Origin: JAPYTK01 sp964401935
GTDB lineage: Bacteria > Myxococcota_A > Polyangia > Polyangiales > Polyangiaceae
Length of the DNA: 64,000 nt
Assembly (NCBI GenBank): GCA_964401935.1
Contig: CAYOAL010000014.1
Coordinates: 51,191 to 115,190, forward strand
Direction: 5' to 3'
Under the pieces are notes generated by a model. It searched no databases and was not told where the DNA came from. It saw nothing but the letters and a program-made list of their open reading frames with translations. Positions 1 to 8,798 of the stretch are shown here, piece after piece; positions within the stretch are counted from its first letter, which is position 1; each line of letters begins with the position of its first letter. Position numbers and translations under genes: made by a program.

Positions 1-87
1 CGCGTCGCGGGCGTGTCGCCAGATGGCGACGTGGTGCTCACCCACCGCGACCGCGGCACCACCCGAGTTCCCGCCAACAAGCTGTAG
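1..87 (+). CDS. C-terminal end of an unidentified gene (cut by window edge)
   Basis: Frame 1 is open from the first base and stops at TAG 85-87. It gives 28 residues ending in RVPANKL. The composition (SPDGDVVLTHRDRGTT) looks like a small beta-strand-rich domain end, but this is too little to name a family. The next gene starts 91 bases downstream on the same strand. Confidence 0.45.
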   Translation, partial: RVAGVSPDGDVVLTHRDRGTTRVPANKL

Positions 88-178
88 CAGTGTCTTCGGC
101 GGCGTTGGCGCGCGCTCCGTTTGGCGCGCTCTAAACTAATGGACGCGTGTGGAGGCGCGCTGGTAGCTTCGAAGGAGC

Positions 179-1069
179 GTGCTCAAGAGAGGGCTTATCG
201 GCTGCAGCGCGATCGTCGTGCTCGTTGGCAGCTGCGTGCTTCCCTGGGATACCTACGATCCTCGGCAGGGGAACACCCCACCAGGAGGCGCGGCGGGCTC
301 GGGAGCGGTTGGGGCCGAGGGCGGGAGCGCCGCCACGGGGGGCGACGGGGGCGCGGGCGGAGGCGGCGCGGCTGGAGGTAGCGGCGGCGCGAGCGAGTGT
401 GTGGGGGCGCCGGACGGCACGTCGTGTGGATCGGACGTGGCGAGCGACTGCGATCGCGCCGACGCGTGCCAGGTGGGCGTGTGTGAACCGAACCTGGCTC
501 TCGATGGCGCGAGCTGCGGCGACTGCGCGAGCGGCTACTGCGACGCGTGCAGCGCGGGCACCTGTGCGAGCTGTCTGAGCACGCCCGGCGCGTTGACGAC
601 CATGTTCGAACACAACGGGTCGGCCGACGGGATCATGTTCAACGTGGAGGCGCTCGAGAAGCTGCGCATCACCGGTCTCAGCCTGAACCTCGCTGCCGGC
701 TTCAGCGGTGCGTTCGAGGTGTACATCAACCCGGACGGCGGCGTTGGAGACGAGGAGGACGCCGCCAAGTGGACGCTGGTGTTCTCGAAGGACCTCACCT
801 CGGCTGGCACCAACACCCCAACGTTCATGTCGATGGCTGGCTCCGAGCTCGAGCTCGCCGCGGGGGAGACCCTCGGCCTCTACGTCACCAGCACCGCGAC
901 GGCACAGAACGCTCAGCTCTACTTCACCGAAGGGACCACGGCCGGGGACACCGCGGTGACCAACAGCCAATTCGCGATCAAGTACGGCAACCGCCTCGAG
1001 TACCCCTTCGTGCTCTTGAGCGCGGTGAAGCTCTGGAGCGGCACCGTCCACTACGAGCTCTGCGACTGA
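179..1069 (+). CDS. Cys-rich surface lipoprotein, function unknown
   Basis: 296 residues, predicted lipoprotein. Residues 6-18 are hydrophobic and end in the lipobox V-G-S-C, so Cys19 would be lipidated. A Gly/Ala-rich flexible linker follows (about residues 30-70), then a small domain with about ten cysteines (residues 73-138), then a C-terminal domain of alternating hydrophobic strands, probably a beta-sandwich. This lipobox, low-complexity linker and Cys-rich plan is typical of myxobacterial surface lipoproteins and says nothing about substrate. The start is a GTG at 179; an AAGGAG lies only one base upstream, so the exact start is uncertain, but no other in-frame start fits the signal peptide. 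Confidence 0.75.
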   Translation: MLKRGLIGCSAIVVLVGSCVLPWDTYDPRQGNTPPGGAAGSGAVGAEGGSAATGGDGGAGGGGAAGGSGGASECVGAPDGTSCGSDVASDCDRADACQVGVCEPNLALDGASCGDCASGYCDACSAGTCASCLSTPGALTTMFEHNGSADGIMFNVEALEKLRITGLSLNLAAGFSGAFEVYINPDGGVGDEEDAAKWTLVFSKDLTSAGTNTPTFMSMAGSELELAAGETLGLYVTSTATAQNAQLYFTEGTTAGDTAVTNSQFAIKYGNRLEYPFVLLSAVKLWSGTVHYELCD

Positions 1070-1177
1070 AGGTCCGACCGACATGGCCTCGCGGGGCCCC
1101 TCGAGGCGAGTCTTGAGGTCTTGAGTTTGGAGGAGGGGGCTGCCCCCCACTCGATAGGTCCATCAGGTTCTCAGCGG

Positions 1178-1255
1178 TCAGCGATCTTTGGCGGCGACGG
1201 CGTAGCGGGCGAGGAAGAGGGCGATGAGCTCACGCTTGAGCGATGCGGCAGGGCC
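1178..1255 (-). pseudogene. possible C-terminal remnant of a TetR-like regulator
   Basis: On the minus strand one frame reads a short amphipathic helix, SLKRELIALFLARYAVAAKDR, then stops (TGA, complement of 1178-1180). This resembles the last helix of TetR-family regulators, which often sit beside oxidoreductases like the one at 1243. The reading ends where the truncated oxidoreductase begins on the other strand. Only about 25 residues support it, so it may be chance. Confidence 0.2.
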
Positions 1256-2085
1256 GACCGCTGTGGGGGAGATTGCTGATCGGCCTCACCGGACCGCGAA
1301 AGAAGTTCCGTACCCTCGGCACCGAGGTGGCGGGAGTGATCGACGCGGTGGGCGCCGAGGTCACGCGTTTTCGTCCTGGGGATCGGGTGTTCGGCTTTGC
1401 CGGCTTTCACATCGGGGCGAACGCCGACTATTTCTGTCTGCCCGAGGACGCTTCGGTCGTGTCGCTGCCCGACGGGGTGAGCTTCACGCGTGCTGCGGCC
1501 GCCGTCGACGGACCGACCACCGCGCTGTTTTTTCTGAGGGACAAGGCGCGGCTCCAGGCTGGGCAACGGGTGCTCGTCGTCGGAGCGTCGGGGAGCGTCG
1601 GCAGCTACGCGGTGCAGCTCGCCCATCGCATGGGCGCACACGTCACCGGGGTGTGCAGCGGCAAGAACGTGGGGCTGGTGCGTAGGCTCGGCGCCGACGA
1701 GGTGATCGACTACACCGAGGAGCAGCTCGGGGCCCGTGACGAGCGCTACGACGTGGTGTTCGATGCGGTGGGCAAGCGCTCGTTCACGGCCTGCCGCCCG
1801 GTGATGCGCGAGCGGGCGCTCTATCTCGATCCGACGTTCATGCTCGAGAGCCTGTGGCGCTCGGTGGTGCAGGGGCCTTGGACCCAGCAGCGGGTCGTGC
1901 TCGGCATGTCGGTCGACAAGCGCGACGCCCTCGTCGAGGTGGGCGAGCTGCTCGCCACCGGCGCGCTCGAGGTGTGTATCGAGCACACGTACCCGCTCGA
2001 ACACATCGCCGACGCGCATCGCCACGTGGACACCGGGCACAAGGTGGGCAACGTGGCCGTCGTCGTGCACGAAGCCGTGTCCTGA
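1243..2085 (+). pseudogene. 5'-truncated NAD(P)H:quinone oxidoreductase-like (MDR family)
   Basis: 280 residues of a zinc-independent medium-chain dehydrogenase/reductase, against roughly 320-340 usual for the family. It contains LGTEVAGVIDAVG, which normally lies 55-65 residues after the start, at about residue 25. The nucleotide-binding motif GASGSVG (residues 114-120) and the C-terminal half are intact. The N-terminal catalytic-domain strands (the usual MKAIV...GPPEVL section) are absent. An in-frame TGA sits at 1237-1239, two codons before the ATG, so no upstream coding can be recovered in this frame. It is either a truncated pseudogene or a shortened protein; the missing part normally helps build the active-site cleft, so activity is doubtful. 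Confidence 0.65.
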
Positions 2086-2148
2086 GGGCTCGTTCCCGCG
2101 TCCGATTCCAGGTGACGCTCGACCGCGGCGCGCGCTGGCCGTAGCGTC

Positions 2149-3660
2149 ATGGCTCCGAGGGGGAACGTGACGCACCACCAGACCAGCACGGCATACCGGA
2201 TCATCTTGGCGCTGTTGCGCTTCATGGTGCGGGTGTTCTTTCGGCGCGTGACGGTGAGTGGGATCGAGAAGGTGCCCAGAGATGGTGGGGGCATCGTGGT
2301 GACGTGGCACCCCAACGGGCTCATCGATCCGGGGCTCATCCTCACCAAGTTTCCCCGGCGAGTTGTCTTTGGGGCTCGCCACGGGGTGTTCAAGTGGCCG
2401 GTGCTTGGATCGCTGATGCGCCAGATCGGCACCGTCCCCATCTATCGCGCGTCGGACCTGCCGGAGCTGGACGCGGCCGCCCGCAGCGAAGCCAACAAGA
2501 AGAGCTTGAGCGCGCTCGCCGCCGAGATCGCAGCGGGCTCGTTTTCTGCACTATTTCCGGAGGGGATCTCTCACGACGCGCCTCACCTCAAGGAGCTGAA
2601 GACGGGGGCCGCGCGCTTGTTCTATCAGGCCTCGGAGGCGGCCTCGCCCGACCGGCAGCCGGTGATCGTCCCGGTCGGCCTGCACTACGACGACAAGGAT
2701 TTGTTTCGCTCGAACGCGCTGGTGGAGTTCTTCGAGCCGATGCAGCTCCCCGAAAACCTGATGCCCAAGCCGGGGCTCGACGAAGCGGCGCGGCACGAGC
2801 AGGTGCGAAACCTCACCCGCGAGATCGAGCGCGTGCTCGAGGGAGCGTGTCTGGCCACGGAGAGCTGGGAGCTCTACCACCTGATGCATCGAGCGCGCCG
2901 GCTCATCCGCGCCGAGCGGGCGAAGCGGGCCGGGCAGAACCCTGGCCGCTCCCACATCGACGAGCGAGTGCTCGGGTTTGCTCGCATCCGCGCCGCGTAC
3001 GAGGCGCTCAAAGACGCTCAGCCAGAGCGGGTCGCCGAGCTGGTGCAGCGTGTCGATGACTACGACGAAGATCTGCGCGCTCTTGGGGTTCACGACCACG
3101 AGCTCGACCGACCGCCGCCGCTCTCCGGGGTGTTCTTGAGCGCCTTGTTCGCGCAGGTGGTGGTGGTGTACCTGCTGCTCCCGGCGCTCGTGCTCCTCGG
3201 GTATGTCGTCAATGGACCGGCGGCGGTTGCGCTCATCTTGCTGACGAGGGGCTTCAAGAAGAAGAAGAAGGACGAGGCGACGATCAAGCTGCTCGTCGGA
3301 GCCGTCTTGTTTCCGCTCCTGTGGATTGGCGTGGGCTTCGCGGCCGCCTATGGGCACGACGCGCTGCACGCGGTGTATCCGGCGCTGCCGGCCACGCCTC
3401 TTCTGGCCGGTGTTCTGGTCGGTCTCATGAGCGCGGTGGGCGGCGTGGTCGCGCTGCGATACCTGATGTTCGCCCGCGAGACCTGGCGTGCCATGCGTGT
3501 GCGCCTCACGCGCAAGATGCGGAGGCGCTGCATCGCGCGCCTGCTCGACGAACGAGGCCGCCTCCACGACGCGCTCGTGGCGATGTCGGAAGAGGCGCAG
3601 GCAAACGGTCTCGAGCTCCCCGGTGCCGTGCTCGAAGACGGTCGTGTCGCCCGCGTCTGA
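2149..3660 (+). CDS. PlsC-type membrane acyltransferase (GPT2/SCT1-like)
   Basis: 503 residues. The N-terminal 260 are a glycerolipid acyltransferase domain that would transfer a fatty acyl group to a (lyso)phospholipid or glycerol-3-phosphate at the membrane. The catalytic motif is H54-P-N-G-L-I-D60, an H-x5-D variant like the HANQFVD motif of the yeast GPT2/SCT1 group rather than the H-x4-D of classic PlsC. The substrate-binding block FPEG is at 136-139. A charged helical linker (about 230-320) and three to four transmembrane helices (about 325-450) follow; the last 50 residues are basic and cytosolic in character. The start is the first ATG after the upstream stop; it has no clear ribosome-binding site, so a start a few codons later is possible. 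The exact substrate cannot be told from sequence. Confidence 0.85.
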   Translation: MAPRGNVTHHQTSTAYRIILALLRFMVRVFFRRVTVSGIEKVPRDGGGIVVTWHPNGLIDPGLILTKFPRRVVFGARHGVFKWPVLGSLMRQIGTVPIYRASDLPELDAAARSEANKKSLSALAAEIAAGSFSALFPEGISHDAPHLKELKTGAARLFYQASEAASPDRQPVIVPVGLHYDDKDLFRSNALVEFFEPMQLPENLMPKPGLDEAARHEQVRNLTREIERVLEGACLATESWELYHLMHRARRLIRAERAKRAGQNPGRSHIDERVLGFARIRAAYEALKDAQPERVAELVQRVDDYDEDLRALGVHDHELDRPPPLSGVFLSALFAQVVVVYLLLPALVLLGYVVNGPAAVALILLTRGFKKKKKDEATIKLLVGAVLFPLLWIGVGFAAAYGHDALHAVYPALPATPLLAGVLVGLMSAVGGVVALRYLMFARETWRAMRVRLTRKMRRRCIARLLDERGRLHDALVAMSEEAQANGLELPGAVLEDGRVARV

Positions 3661-3697
3661 GCGTCGCTGTGGCTCGCTCGCTCCCTGGTGCGCGGCG

Positions 3698-4471
3698 TCA
3701 GGGGGCGTGGCGGTAGGGGGAGGAGGCGTTGGCGTTGGCGATGGCGACGGCGCGATCCTCGAGGCGCTGTGCGAGCGACACGAAGCCGTGCAGGGCGGCG
3801 AGCTCGGCGCCGCGTTGAGCGGCCTTGGGGTGGTCGTGGTCGTCGAAAGGGCGGGCGTCGCGCTTGGCGCGGAGCCACTGCCCGAGCGCCCTCACCTCGG
3901 TGTCACGGTGCTCGAGGAGAGCTCGCTCTGCGCGCAACCGGCGTTTTTCGTCGGTGCACGCGAGAGCGGCGCGCGCGAGGAGCACGACGCGGTAACGCTC
4001 GATCTCCTCGGTGCGGAACTTCGGCAGGGCGAGCAGGCGATCGAGCATCTCGCGGGCCCCGACGGTGTCGCCGAAGCGGAGCTCGATCTGGGCCTCGACA
4101 CACGCCCGCAAGCGCGCCGCGGGGCCGAACTTGCCCAGCTCGCGGGACATGTGAAACTGCGCCGCGTCGACGTCTCCGATGAGCACCTCGAGGGCGGCCA
4201 CGCCGAACGAGTCGAGCTCTCGCAAGCGCCGTTGGCTGCGTGCGTGGAGGATCTCGTGGGCTCGGTGGGTGTCCCACGTGAAGACGGCGTCGAACGCTTC
4301 GCGTTGGTCGCGCCGCACGAGGTCGACCAGCCATCCGAGCGCGAGGCCTGCCACGACGCCGATCGCCAACTTCACCGCGAGGGGGGCGTCGGGCGCCTTC
4401 GCCGCGGCCACGACGAAGCTCAGCGCCATGCCGGCTGCGAAGGCGAGGAGCCACACCACGACGCGGTTCAT
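3698..4471 (-). CDS. membrane-anchored helical protein of unknown function
   Basis: 257 residues from the ATG at 4471. I prefer this start because the hydrophobic segment begins right after it; the frame is open 17 codons further. Two hydrophobic helices (about 4-24 and 33-50) are followed by a soluble helical domain rich in Arg, Glu and Leu, with TPR-like helix pairs. No catalytic motif is visible. It converges on the acyltransferase at 2149, with 37 bases between the stops, and its start lies about 75 bases from the stop of the next minus-strand gene, so the two may be co-transcribed. Confidence 0.65.
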   Translation of the reverse strand: MNRVVVWLLAFAAGMALSFVVAAAKAPDAPLAVKLAIGVVAGLALGWLVDLVRRDQREAFDAVFTWDTHRAHEILHARSQRRLRELDSFGVAALEVLIGDVDAAQFHMSRELGKFGPAARLRACVEAQIELRFGDTVGAREMLDRLLALPKFRTEEIERYRVVLLARAALACTDEKRRLRAERALLEHRDTEVRALGQWLRAKRDARPFDDHDHPKAAQRGAELAALHGFVSLAQRLEDRAVAIANANASSPYRHAP

Positions 4472-4545
4472 GGCGCCGCTGGGGTCGAGGGAGGGGCGCC
4501 GTCCTGAGGATCGCGAAGGCACCGCGCCGCGTTCATGGCTTCATC

Positions 4546-5664
4546 TTAACCCGTCCGTGTGTTCCGGGTCCGCCTTCGAGGGCGAGCCAGAAGCCAACCC
4601 GCCGCGCCTGCAGCTACCATCGCTGCCGCGGGGTAGGCGAGGCGGGAGGGGTCGTGCACCGGAGGCCGCTCCGCCTCCAGGACGAAGCGGTCGTCCACCA
4701 CCGCGTGGAGATGATCCATCGTCAAGAGGTCGCGCTGCAGGTTGGGATAGAGCGGGCGCGTGCGCATGGCGGCGTCGGCGGTGGGTCGCAGCGACTCGGG
4801 GAGCGCGGGTGCGTAGAGCCTGGCGATGGTCTCGAGCTCGGCGAGCGGCCGCTCGGGAAACATCGCGTGTAAGGCGGCGGCTGCGGCTCCGAACGTGGAC
4901 GCTGCGCGCGCGGCGCGGGCCGTGGTGACCAGGGCGTCGACCAGCGCCTGCACGACCTCCGGTTGCTCGTCGAGCATCGTGGGGGTAGCCACCAGGGCGT
5001 GGATGAGCAGCCCCCCGAGCGCCGGCACCTCGCCCGCCGACTGGTTGACGTAGAGCGCCGCTCCCTGGCCCACGAGCGCGCGCTCGAGGAAAGGTGTGTG
5101 CGCGTAGAGGGCGTCGACGTGGCCGGACTCGAAGGCGCGGTTCTGCTTCGGGCCGGGGAGCTCCACCACCTCGAGGTGATCGTCGGCGAGCCCAACTGCC
5201 TCGAGCAGGGCCCGCAGCCGGAGCACCGGTCCAGGGGCGACACCCACCTTCTTCCCGGATAGAGCAGCCATGCGCTCGTGGAGTGGGGCCGTCGGCGGGG
5301 GCAGCTCGGCGGCCAGCGCTGCGCTCACCACCAGGTTGATGGGATCGTGCGCGAGGAGGTTGGCGATCACTCGCATGGGGAGGTTCTCGGATGCCGCCGC
5401 GAGGTAGAGCGGCGCGGGCAAGATCGCGAACGGGGCCGCGTGGTTGGTGAAGCGCTCCACCGCGAGCCTCGGGTGGGGCGCGACCACCGCCTCCGGTGTC
5501 ACGCCTCGCTGCGCGTAGGCTCCCGTTCCGAGCGCGAGCCAGTGCGCGAGGAACTGCAGGTTGTGGCCATCGGGCACGATCACCCCGACCGCGTGCGCGG
5601 CGGCTGACGGGCGGGCCAGCGTGGCGCTCGCGACGGCGAAGCCCAACTGTCGACGTGAAATCAC
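4546..5664 (-). CDS. NMT1/THI5-like substrate-binding protein with C-terminal membrane anchor
   Basis: 372 residues from a GTG start at 5664. The frame is open further upstream, but that part overlaps the divergent promoter and genes. The N-terminus, ISRRQLGFAVA and a hydrophobic stretch, is a signal peptide with a twin-arginine-like RR. The body matches the fold of periplasmic binding proteins of the nitrate/sulfonate/thiamine-precursor class: an early GxxP...HNLQFLAHWLALGTGAY section, the aligned V-G-V-A-P-G loop and a VQALVDAL helix. It ends in a transmembrane helix (about 345-363) followed by RPRRRTR, so it would stay tethered instead of being soluble. No ABC permease or ATPase lies nearby; the closest transport gene is the divergent TonB receptor. 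The ligand is unknown. Confidence 0.7.
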   Translation of the reverse strand: MISRRQLGFAVASATLARPSAAAHAVGVIVPDGHNLQFLAHWLALGTGAYAQRGVTPEAVVAPHPRLAVERFTNHAAPFAILPAPLYLAAASENLPMRVIANLLAHDPINLVVSAALAAELPPPTAPLHERMAALSGKKVGVAPGPVLRLRALLEAVGLADDHLEVVELPGPKQNRAFESGHVDALYAHTPFLERALVGQGAALYVNQSAGEVPALGGLLIHALVATPTMLDEQPEVVQALVDALVTTARAARAASTFGAAAAALHAMFPERPLAELETIARLYAPALPESLRPTADAAMRTRPLYPNLQRDLLTMDHLHAVVDDRFVLEAERPPVHDPSRLAYPAAAMVAAGAAGWLLARPRRRTRNTRTG

Positions 5665-5739
5665 GTAAGCCGCGACGTAGCACGCCGCGCCGGCGTTCGC
5701 GCTTCGGTTCGAGCCGTGTGAACGATGTGTAACAACGTT

Positions 5740-5755
5740 CTCACAGGTCTGTGAG
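5740..5755. promoter_or_regulatory. perfect 16-bp palindrome in divergent promoter (operator candidate)
   Basis: CTCACAG-GT-CTGTGAG: two perfect 7-base arms around a 2-base centre, lying 75 bases before the minus-strand start at 5664 and 35 bases before the plus-strand start at 5791. An imperfect relative of the arms (TGTGAACG ... CGTTCTCACA) overlaps it on the left, at about 5717-5745. Its position suggests a repressor or activator site controlling the binding protein and the TonB-receptor operon together. Confidence 0.5.
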
Positions 5756-5790
5756 ATCTGCGAACGCAGGTCGCGCGGTACCGTCGGCAG

Positions 5791-6192
5791 GTGCAAGCGC
5801 GGTCCAACCTGCGCGGGTTCGTCGCGTCGAGGGCGAGCGCCGCCATTGTCGTCGCGTGGTTCGCGGGGGCCGGCTGCGCCGACGAGGATCCAGCCTGTTT
5901 CGAAGGCGAGTATCGCCGATGCGCGTGCGCCGATGGTGCGCTCGGTTATCAGCGTTGCGCCGGCGCCGCCTACGGGAGCTGCGACTGCGGCGGCACCACC
6001 CCCGGCATCGAGGGAGGCGCCGGGGGTGCAGCGGCGCTGTTCGAGCCGTGCATCGAGAGCTCGGGTTGCGCGAGCGAGCTGTGCTTCGAGTACGGCGTCG
6101 GCCCCCACTGCACCGAGTCGTGTGCCGCCGACGAGGACTGCCCCGAGCCCTCCCAGGGGTGCTCGGGCGTGGGAGTGTGTCGGCTCCCATGA
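5791..6192 (+). CDS. Cys-rich lipoprotein, first gene of TonB-receptor operon
   Basis: 133 residues from a GTG start. A basic N-terminus and hydrophobic core end in F-A-G-A-G-C, so the Cys at about residue 29 is the likely lipidation site. The mature part holds about 14 cysteines in two groups. The second half has the pattern C-F-E-Y-G-V-G-P-H-C ... C ... DCP ... QGC ... C, which reappears in the lipoprotein at 8411. The stop overlaps the ATG of the TonB-dependent receptor (ATGA at 6189-6192), so the two should be translated together. It is plausibly an outer-membrane partner of the receptor, but no ligand-binding motif is recognised. Confidence 0.75.
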   Translation: MQARSNLRGFVASRASAAIVVAWFAGAGCADEDPACFEGEYRRCACADGALGYQRCAGAAYGSCDCGGTTPGIEGGAGGAAALFEPCIESSGCASELCFEYGVGPHCTESCAADEDCPEPSQGCSGVGVCRLP

Positions 6193-8414
6193 GCGCCGCC
6201 GCGAGGTGGATCTCGGTGGCGGGTTTCGCCCTCGCGAGCCTGGGCACCGTCGCGGCGCGGGCCGACGACCCGAGTGAGGAGCCCAGTCACGAGGAGGACG
6301 CCTCCGACGAAGAAGAGCCGGTCGAGGTGCAGGTGATCGGACAGAAAGCGGACAGCATGCAGCGCATCCCGGGCTCCGCCACGCTCATCCGCCCCGAGGA
6401 GGTGGAACGCGCCCAGGCGCTGGACGCCGCGGAGCTGTTGCGCCGGGTGCCGGGGGTGAACGTGCGGCAGGACACGGGCGCCGGGGGGCGCCTCGACATC
6501 GGTCTGCGTGGCCTCGATCCTGGTCGCAGCCGCCGGGTGCTGATGCTCGAGGACGGAGTGCCCATCGGCAACAACCCCTACGCCGAGCCGGATCTCTACT
6601 ACTCGCCGCCGATCGATCGGTGGCACGCGCTGGAGGTGCTCAAGGGGAGCGGCAGCATCCTGTTCGGACCGCAGACCGTGGGTGGCGTGATCAACGGCAT
6701 CACGACGCCCGTTCCGCGCCGTCGCGTGGTCCGCCTCGAGGCCCAGGGCGGGCAGCGTGAGTACTTCCAAGGGCTGGCCCGGTACGGCGACGACTTTGGA
6801 GGCGGTCGGGTGCTCACGCAGGCGCTCTACCGCCGCGGACAGGGATATCGGAGCCAAGGCTTCTCGATCGTCAACGTGCTCGCGAAGGCGGCGTTCGACA
6901 CCGGCGACGCGGGGACCCTCACGATCAAGCTCGGCATGCACGACGAGACGGCCGACGCCGACGACGTGGGCCTCACGAGCGCCATGTTTGCGGCTACGCC
7001 GCGGCGGCTCACCCTGGCGCCTCACAACCACGCTGCGACCCGCCGCTTCGACGTCGCACTCACCCATGAGCAGGAGCTGAGCGAGATCGCTTCGCTGCGT
7101 ACCCTCGCATATGCCTACACGCTCACTCGGCAGTGGCGCCGGCAGGTCTACGACCGCTACCCCGTGGATGGCCGCGCCTACGAGCGCATCGTGGGCGACA
7201 CCGAGGTGCCGGGCGGCGCGATCTACTTCCGCTACGACAACCGCATCCTCGATCGCCAGTACGACGTGGCCGGGCTCGAGCCTCGGTTGGAGCTGCGCTT
7301 CGCCACCGGCGACGTGGATCACACCCTCAGCTTCGGTGGCCGCGCCCTGGTCGAGGCTGCCCACTACGAGCAGCGCGAAGGGCAGTCGCCGCGGAGCGAC
7401 TCTGGCGCGTTGGTGCTCGATGAGCAGCGCACCACGCTCGGGTTCGCCGGCTACGTGCAGGACCGGCTTGGCTTCCTCGACGATCTGTTGTTGGTGACCC
7501 CCGGCGTGCGCATCGAGCACGTGCGCTACGCCTACGACGTGGGCCGCTTGCCGAACGCGGACGGCGCCGTCGACGTCGACGTTCAGGCCGACAACCACGA
7601 CACCGCGGTGATCCCCGGCGTGGGCATGACCGCGGGCGCGCCCGACTATCACGGGTTCGCCGGTGTCCACGTGGGCTACGCGCCGCCGCGGGCCGCGAGC
7701 TCGATCCGCGCGGAGGGACCGAGTGTTCAGCTCGATGAGGAGCGCAGCATCGCCTACGAGCTCGGCGCGCGGTTGCGAGGCGTGCGCCGAGGTGAGCTGC
7801 TTACCGAGCGGCTCTGGGAGCTCGAGGCCACTGGCTACCTGAACAACTTCGAGAACCAGATCGTGCCTGGCACCGATGGGGCCACCACCGAGCTCGTCAA
7901 CGGAGGCCGCACACGGCACCTCGGTCTCGAGGCTGCAGCTGCGTTGGGCGTGGGCCACATCTTCCGGCTCCCGCTCACCATCGACGTGCTCGGCCGCTAC
8001 ACGCTTTCGCGTGCGGAGTTCGTCAACGGTCGATTCGCCGGCCGGCGCCTCCCCTATGCGCCGAGCCATCTCGCCAACGCCGTGCTCGATGTGAGCCACG
8101 ACATCGGCCTCGGTGGGCAGCTCTCGTGGTCGTTCGTCGGCGATCAGCTCGCGAACGACGCCAACACCGTCGAGCCAGACGTCACCGGGCGCACGGGTCG
8201 AATCGACGCCTACCATCTGCTCGACGCCGGCGCTCGCTACACCGAGGCGTGGACGGGGCTCACCGCGAGCGTGAGCATCAAGAGCCTGCTCGACAAGCCC
8301 TTCATCATCGCGCGCCGCCCCGAAGGGATTCACGCTTCCGGGTTTCGCCAGGTGACCTTTGCGCTGCGCTGGGACTACGACGCGGCGCGATTCAACGAGA
8401 GGACAGAGAGATGA
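6189..8414 (+). CDS. TonB-dependent outer-membrane receptor, FecA-like
   Basis: 741 residues with a signal peptide (about 1-24) and then an acidic stretch. EVQVIGQK (about 40-47) is the likely TonB-box region. The plug domain follows, with PGSATLI, an RVPGVNVR segment, DIGLRGLDPGRSRRVLMLEDG and LKGSGSILFGPQTVGGVINGI, all diagnostic of TonB-dependent receptors and closest to the ferric-dicitrate (FecA) type. The remainder is a beta-barrel with alternating strands ending in aromatic FALRWDY. Such receptors take up siderophores, metals or other scarce ligands using TonB energy. The gene overlaps its neighbours by four bases on each side (ATGA junctions), so it is translated as a unit with two Cys-rich lipoproteins. 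The ligand is unknown. Confidence 0.9.
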   Translation: MSAAARWISVAGFALASLGTVAARADDPSEEPSHEEDASDEEEPVEVQVIGQKADSMQRIPGSATLIRPEEVERAQALDAAELLRRVPGVNVRQDTGAGGRLDIGLRGLDPGRSRRVLMLEDGVPIGNNPYAEPDLYYSPPIDRWHALEVLKGSGSILFGPQTVGGVINGITTPVPRRRVVRLEAQGGQREYFQGLARYGDDFGGGRVLTQALYRRGQGYRSQGFSIVNVLAKAAFDTGDAGTLTIKLGMHDETADADDVGLTSAMFAATPRRLTLAPHNHAATRRFDVALTHEQELSEIASLRTLAYAYTLTRQWRRQVYDRYPVDGRAYERIVGDTEVPGGAIYFRYDNRILDRQYDVAGLEPRLELRFATGDVDHTLSFGGRALVEAAHYEQREGQSPRSDSGALVLDEQRTTLGFAGYVQDRLGFLDDLLLVTPGVRIEHVRYAYDVGRLPNADGAVDVDVQADNHDTAVIPGVGMTAGAPDYHGFAGVHVGYAPPRAASSIRAEGPSVQLDEERSIAYELGARLRGVRRGELLTERLWELEATGYLNNFENQIVPGTDGATTELVNGGRTRHLGLEAAAALGVGHIFRLPLTIDVLGRYTLSRAEFVNGRFAGRRLPYAPSHLANAVLDVSHDIGLGGQLSWSFVGDQLANDANTVEPDVTGRTGRIDAYHLLDAGARYTEAWTGLTASVSIKSLLDKPFIIARRPEGIHASGFRQVTFALRWDYDAARFNERTER

Positions 8415-8761
8415 GCCCCACATTCCGCGTGGCCGCGCTGGCGGCGCTCCTCATGGCATGCGGCGCAGCGTGTAGTGATGACGGCCCCGAGGTGGCGGTG
8501 GGAGGCGCAGGCGCCACTTCCACCAACGCTTCGGGGGCCGCCGGCATGGGCGGTTCGGGTGGCGACGGGATGTGTCTCGCCTTCGGGGACTCCTGCGGCG
8601 CCGACGACACCTGCTGCGACGCGGCCGGCGTAACGGGCGAGTGCTATCCGTTCGGGATGGGTCCGCGGTGCTCGATTCCGTGTCCGGCCAATCCCGCCGA
8701 CTGCCCCAACGAGGGCCAGGGCTGCAACGCGATGAGCCCCGCCTACTGCAAGCCCCCCTGA
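8411..8761 (+). CDS. Cys-rich lipoprotein, third gene of TonB-receptor operon
   Basis: 116 residues. The signal peptide ends in LMAC17 or GAAC21; either could be the lipobox. A short Gly/Ala/Ser linker is followed by a compact module with about ten cysteines including a CC pair (CGADDTCCDAAG). Its C-terminal half is clearly related to that of the lipoprotein at 5791: C-Y-P-F-G-M-G-P-R-C ... C ... DCP ... QGC ... C. The ATG lies inside the receptor stop (ATGA, 8411-8414), preceded by GAGAGGACAGAGAG as ribosome-binding site. It is probably a surface-exposed companion of the receptor. Confidence 0.8.
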   Translation: MSPTFRVAALAALLMACGAACSDDGPEVAVGGAGATSTNASGAAGMGGSGGDGMCLAFGDSCGADDTCCDAAGVTGECYPFGMGPRCSIPCPANPADCPNEGQGCNAMSPAYCKPP

Positions 8762-8798
8762 GGTGGACGTTGAGGAGCGGCGGGTGTAGCGCTGGCCG

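Noticed and set aside
4546..6108. 520-residue version of the substrate-binding protein
   Set aside because: Its first 148 residues cross the divergent promoter and the lipoprotein gene and look non-coding; the signal peptide begins at the GTG at 5664.
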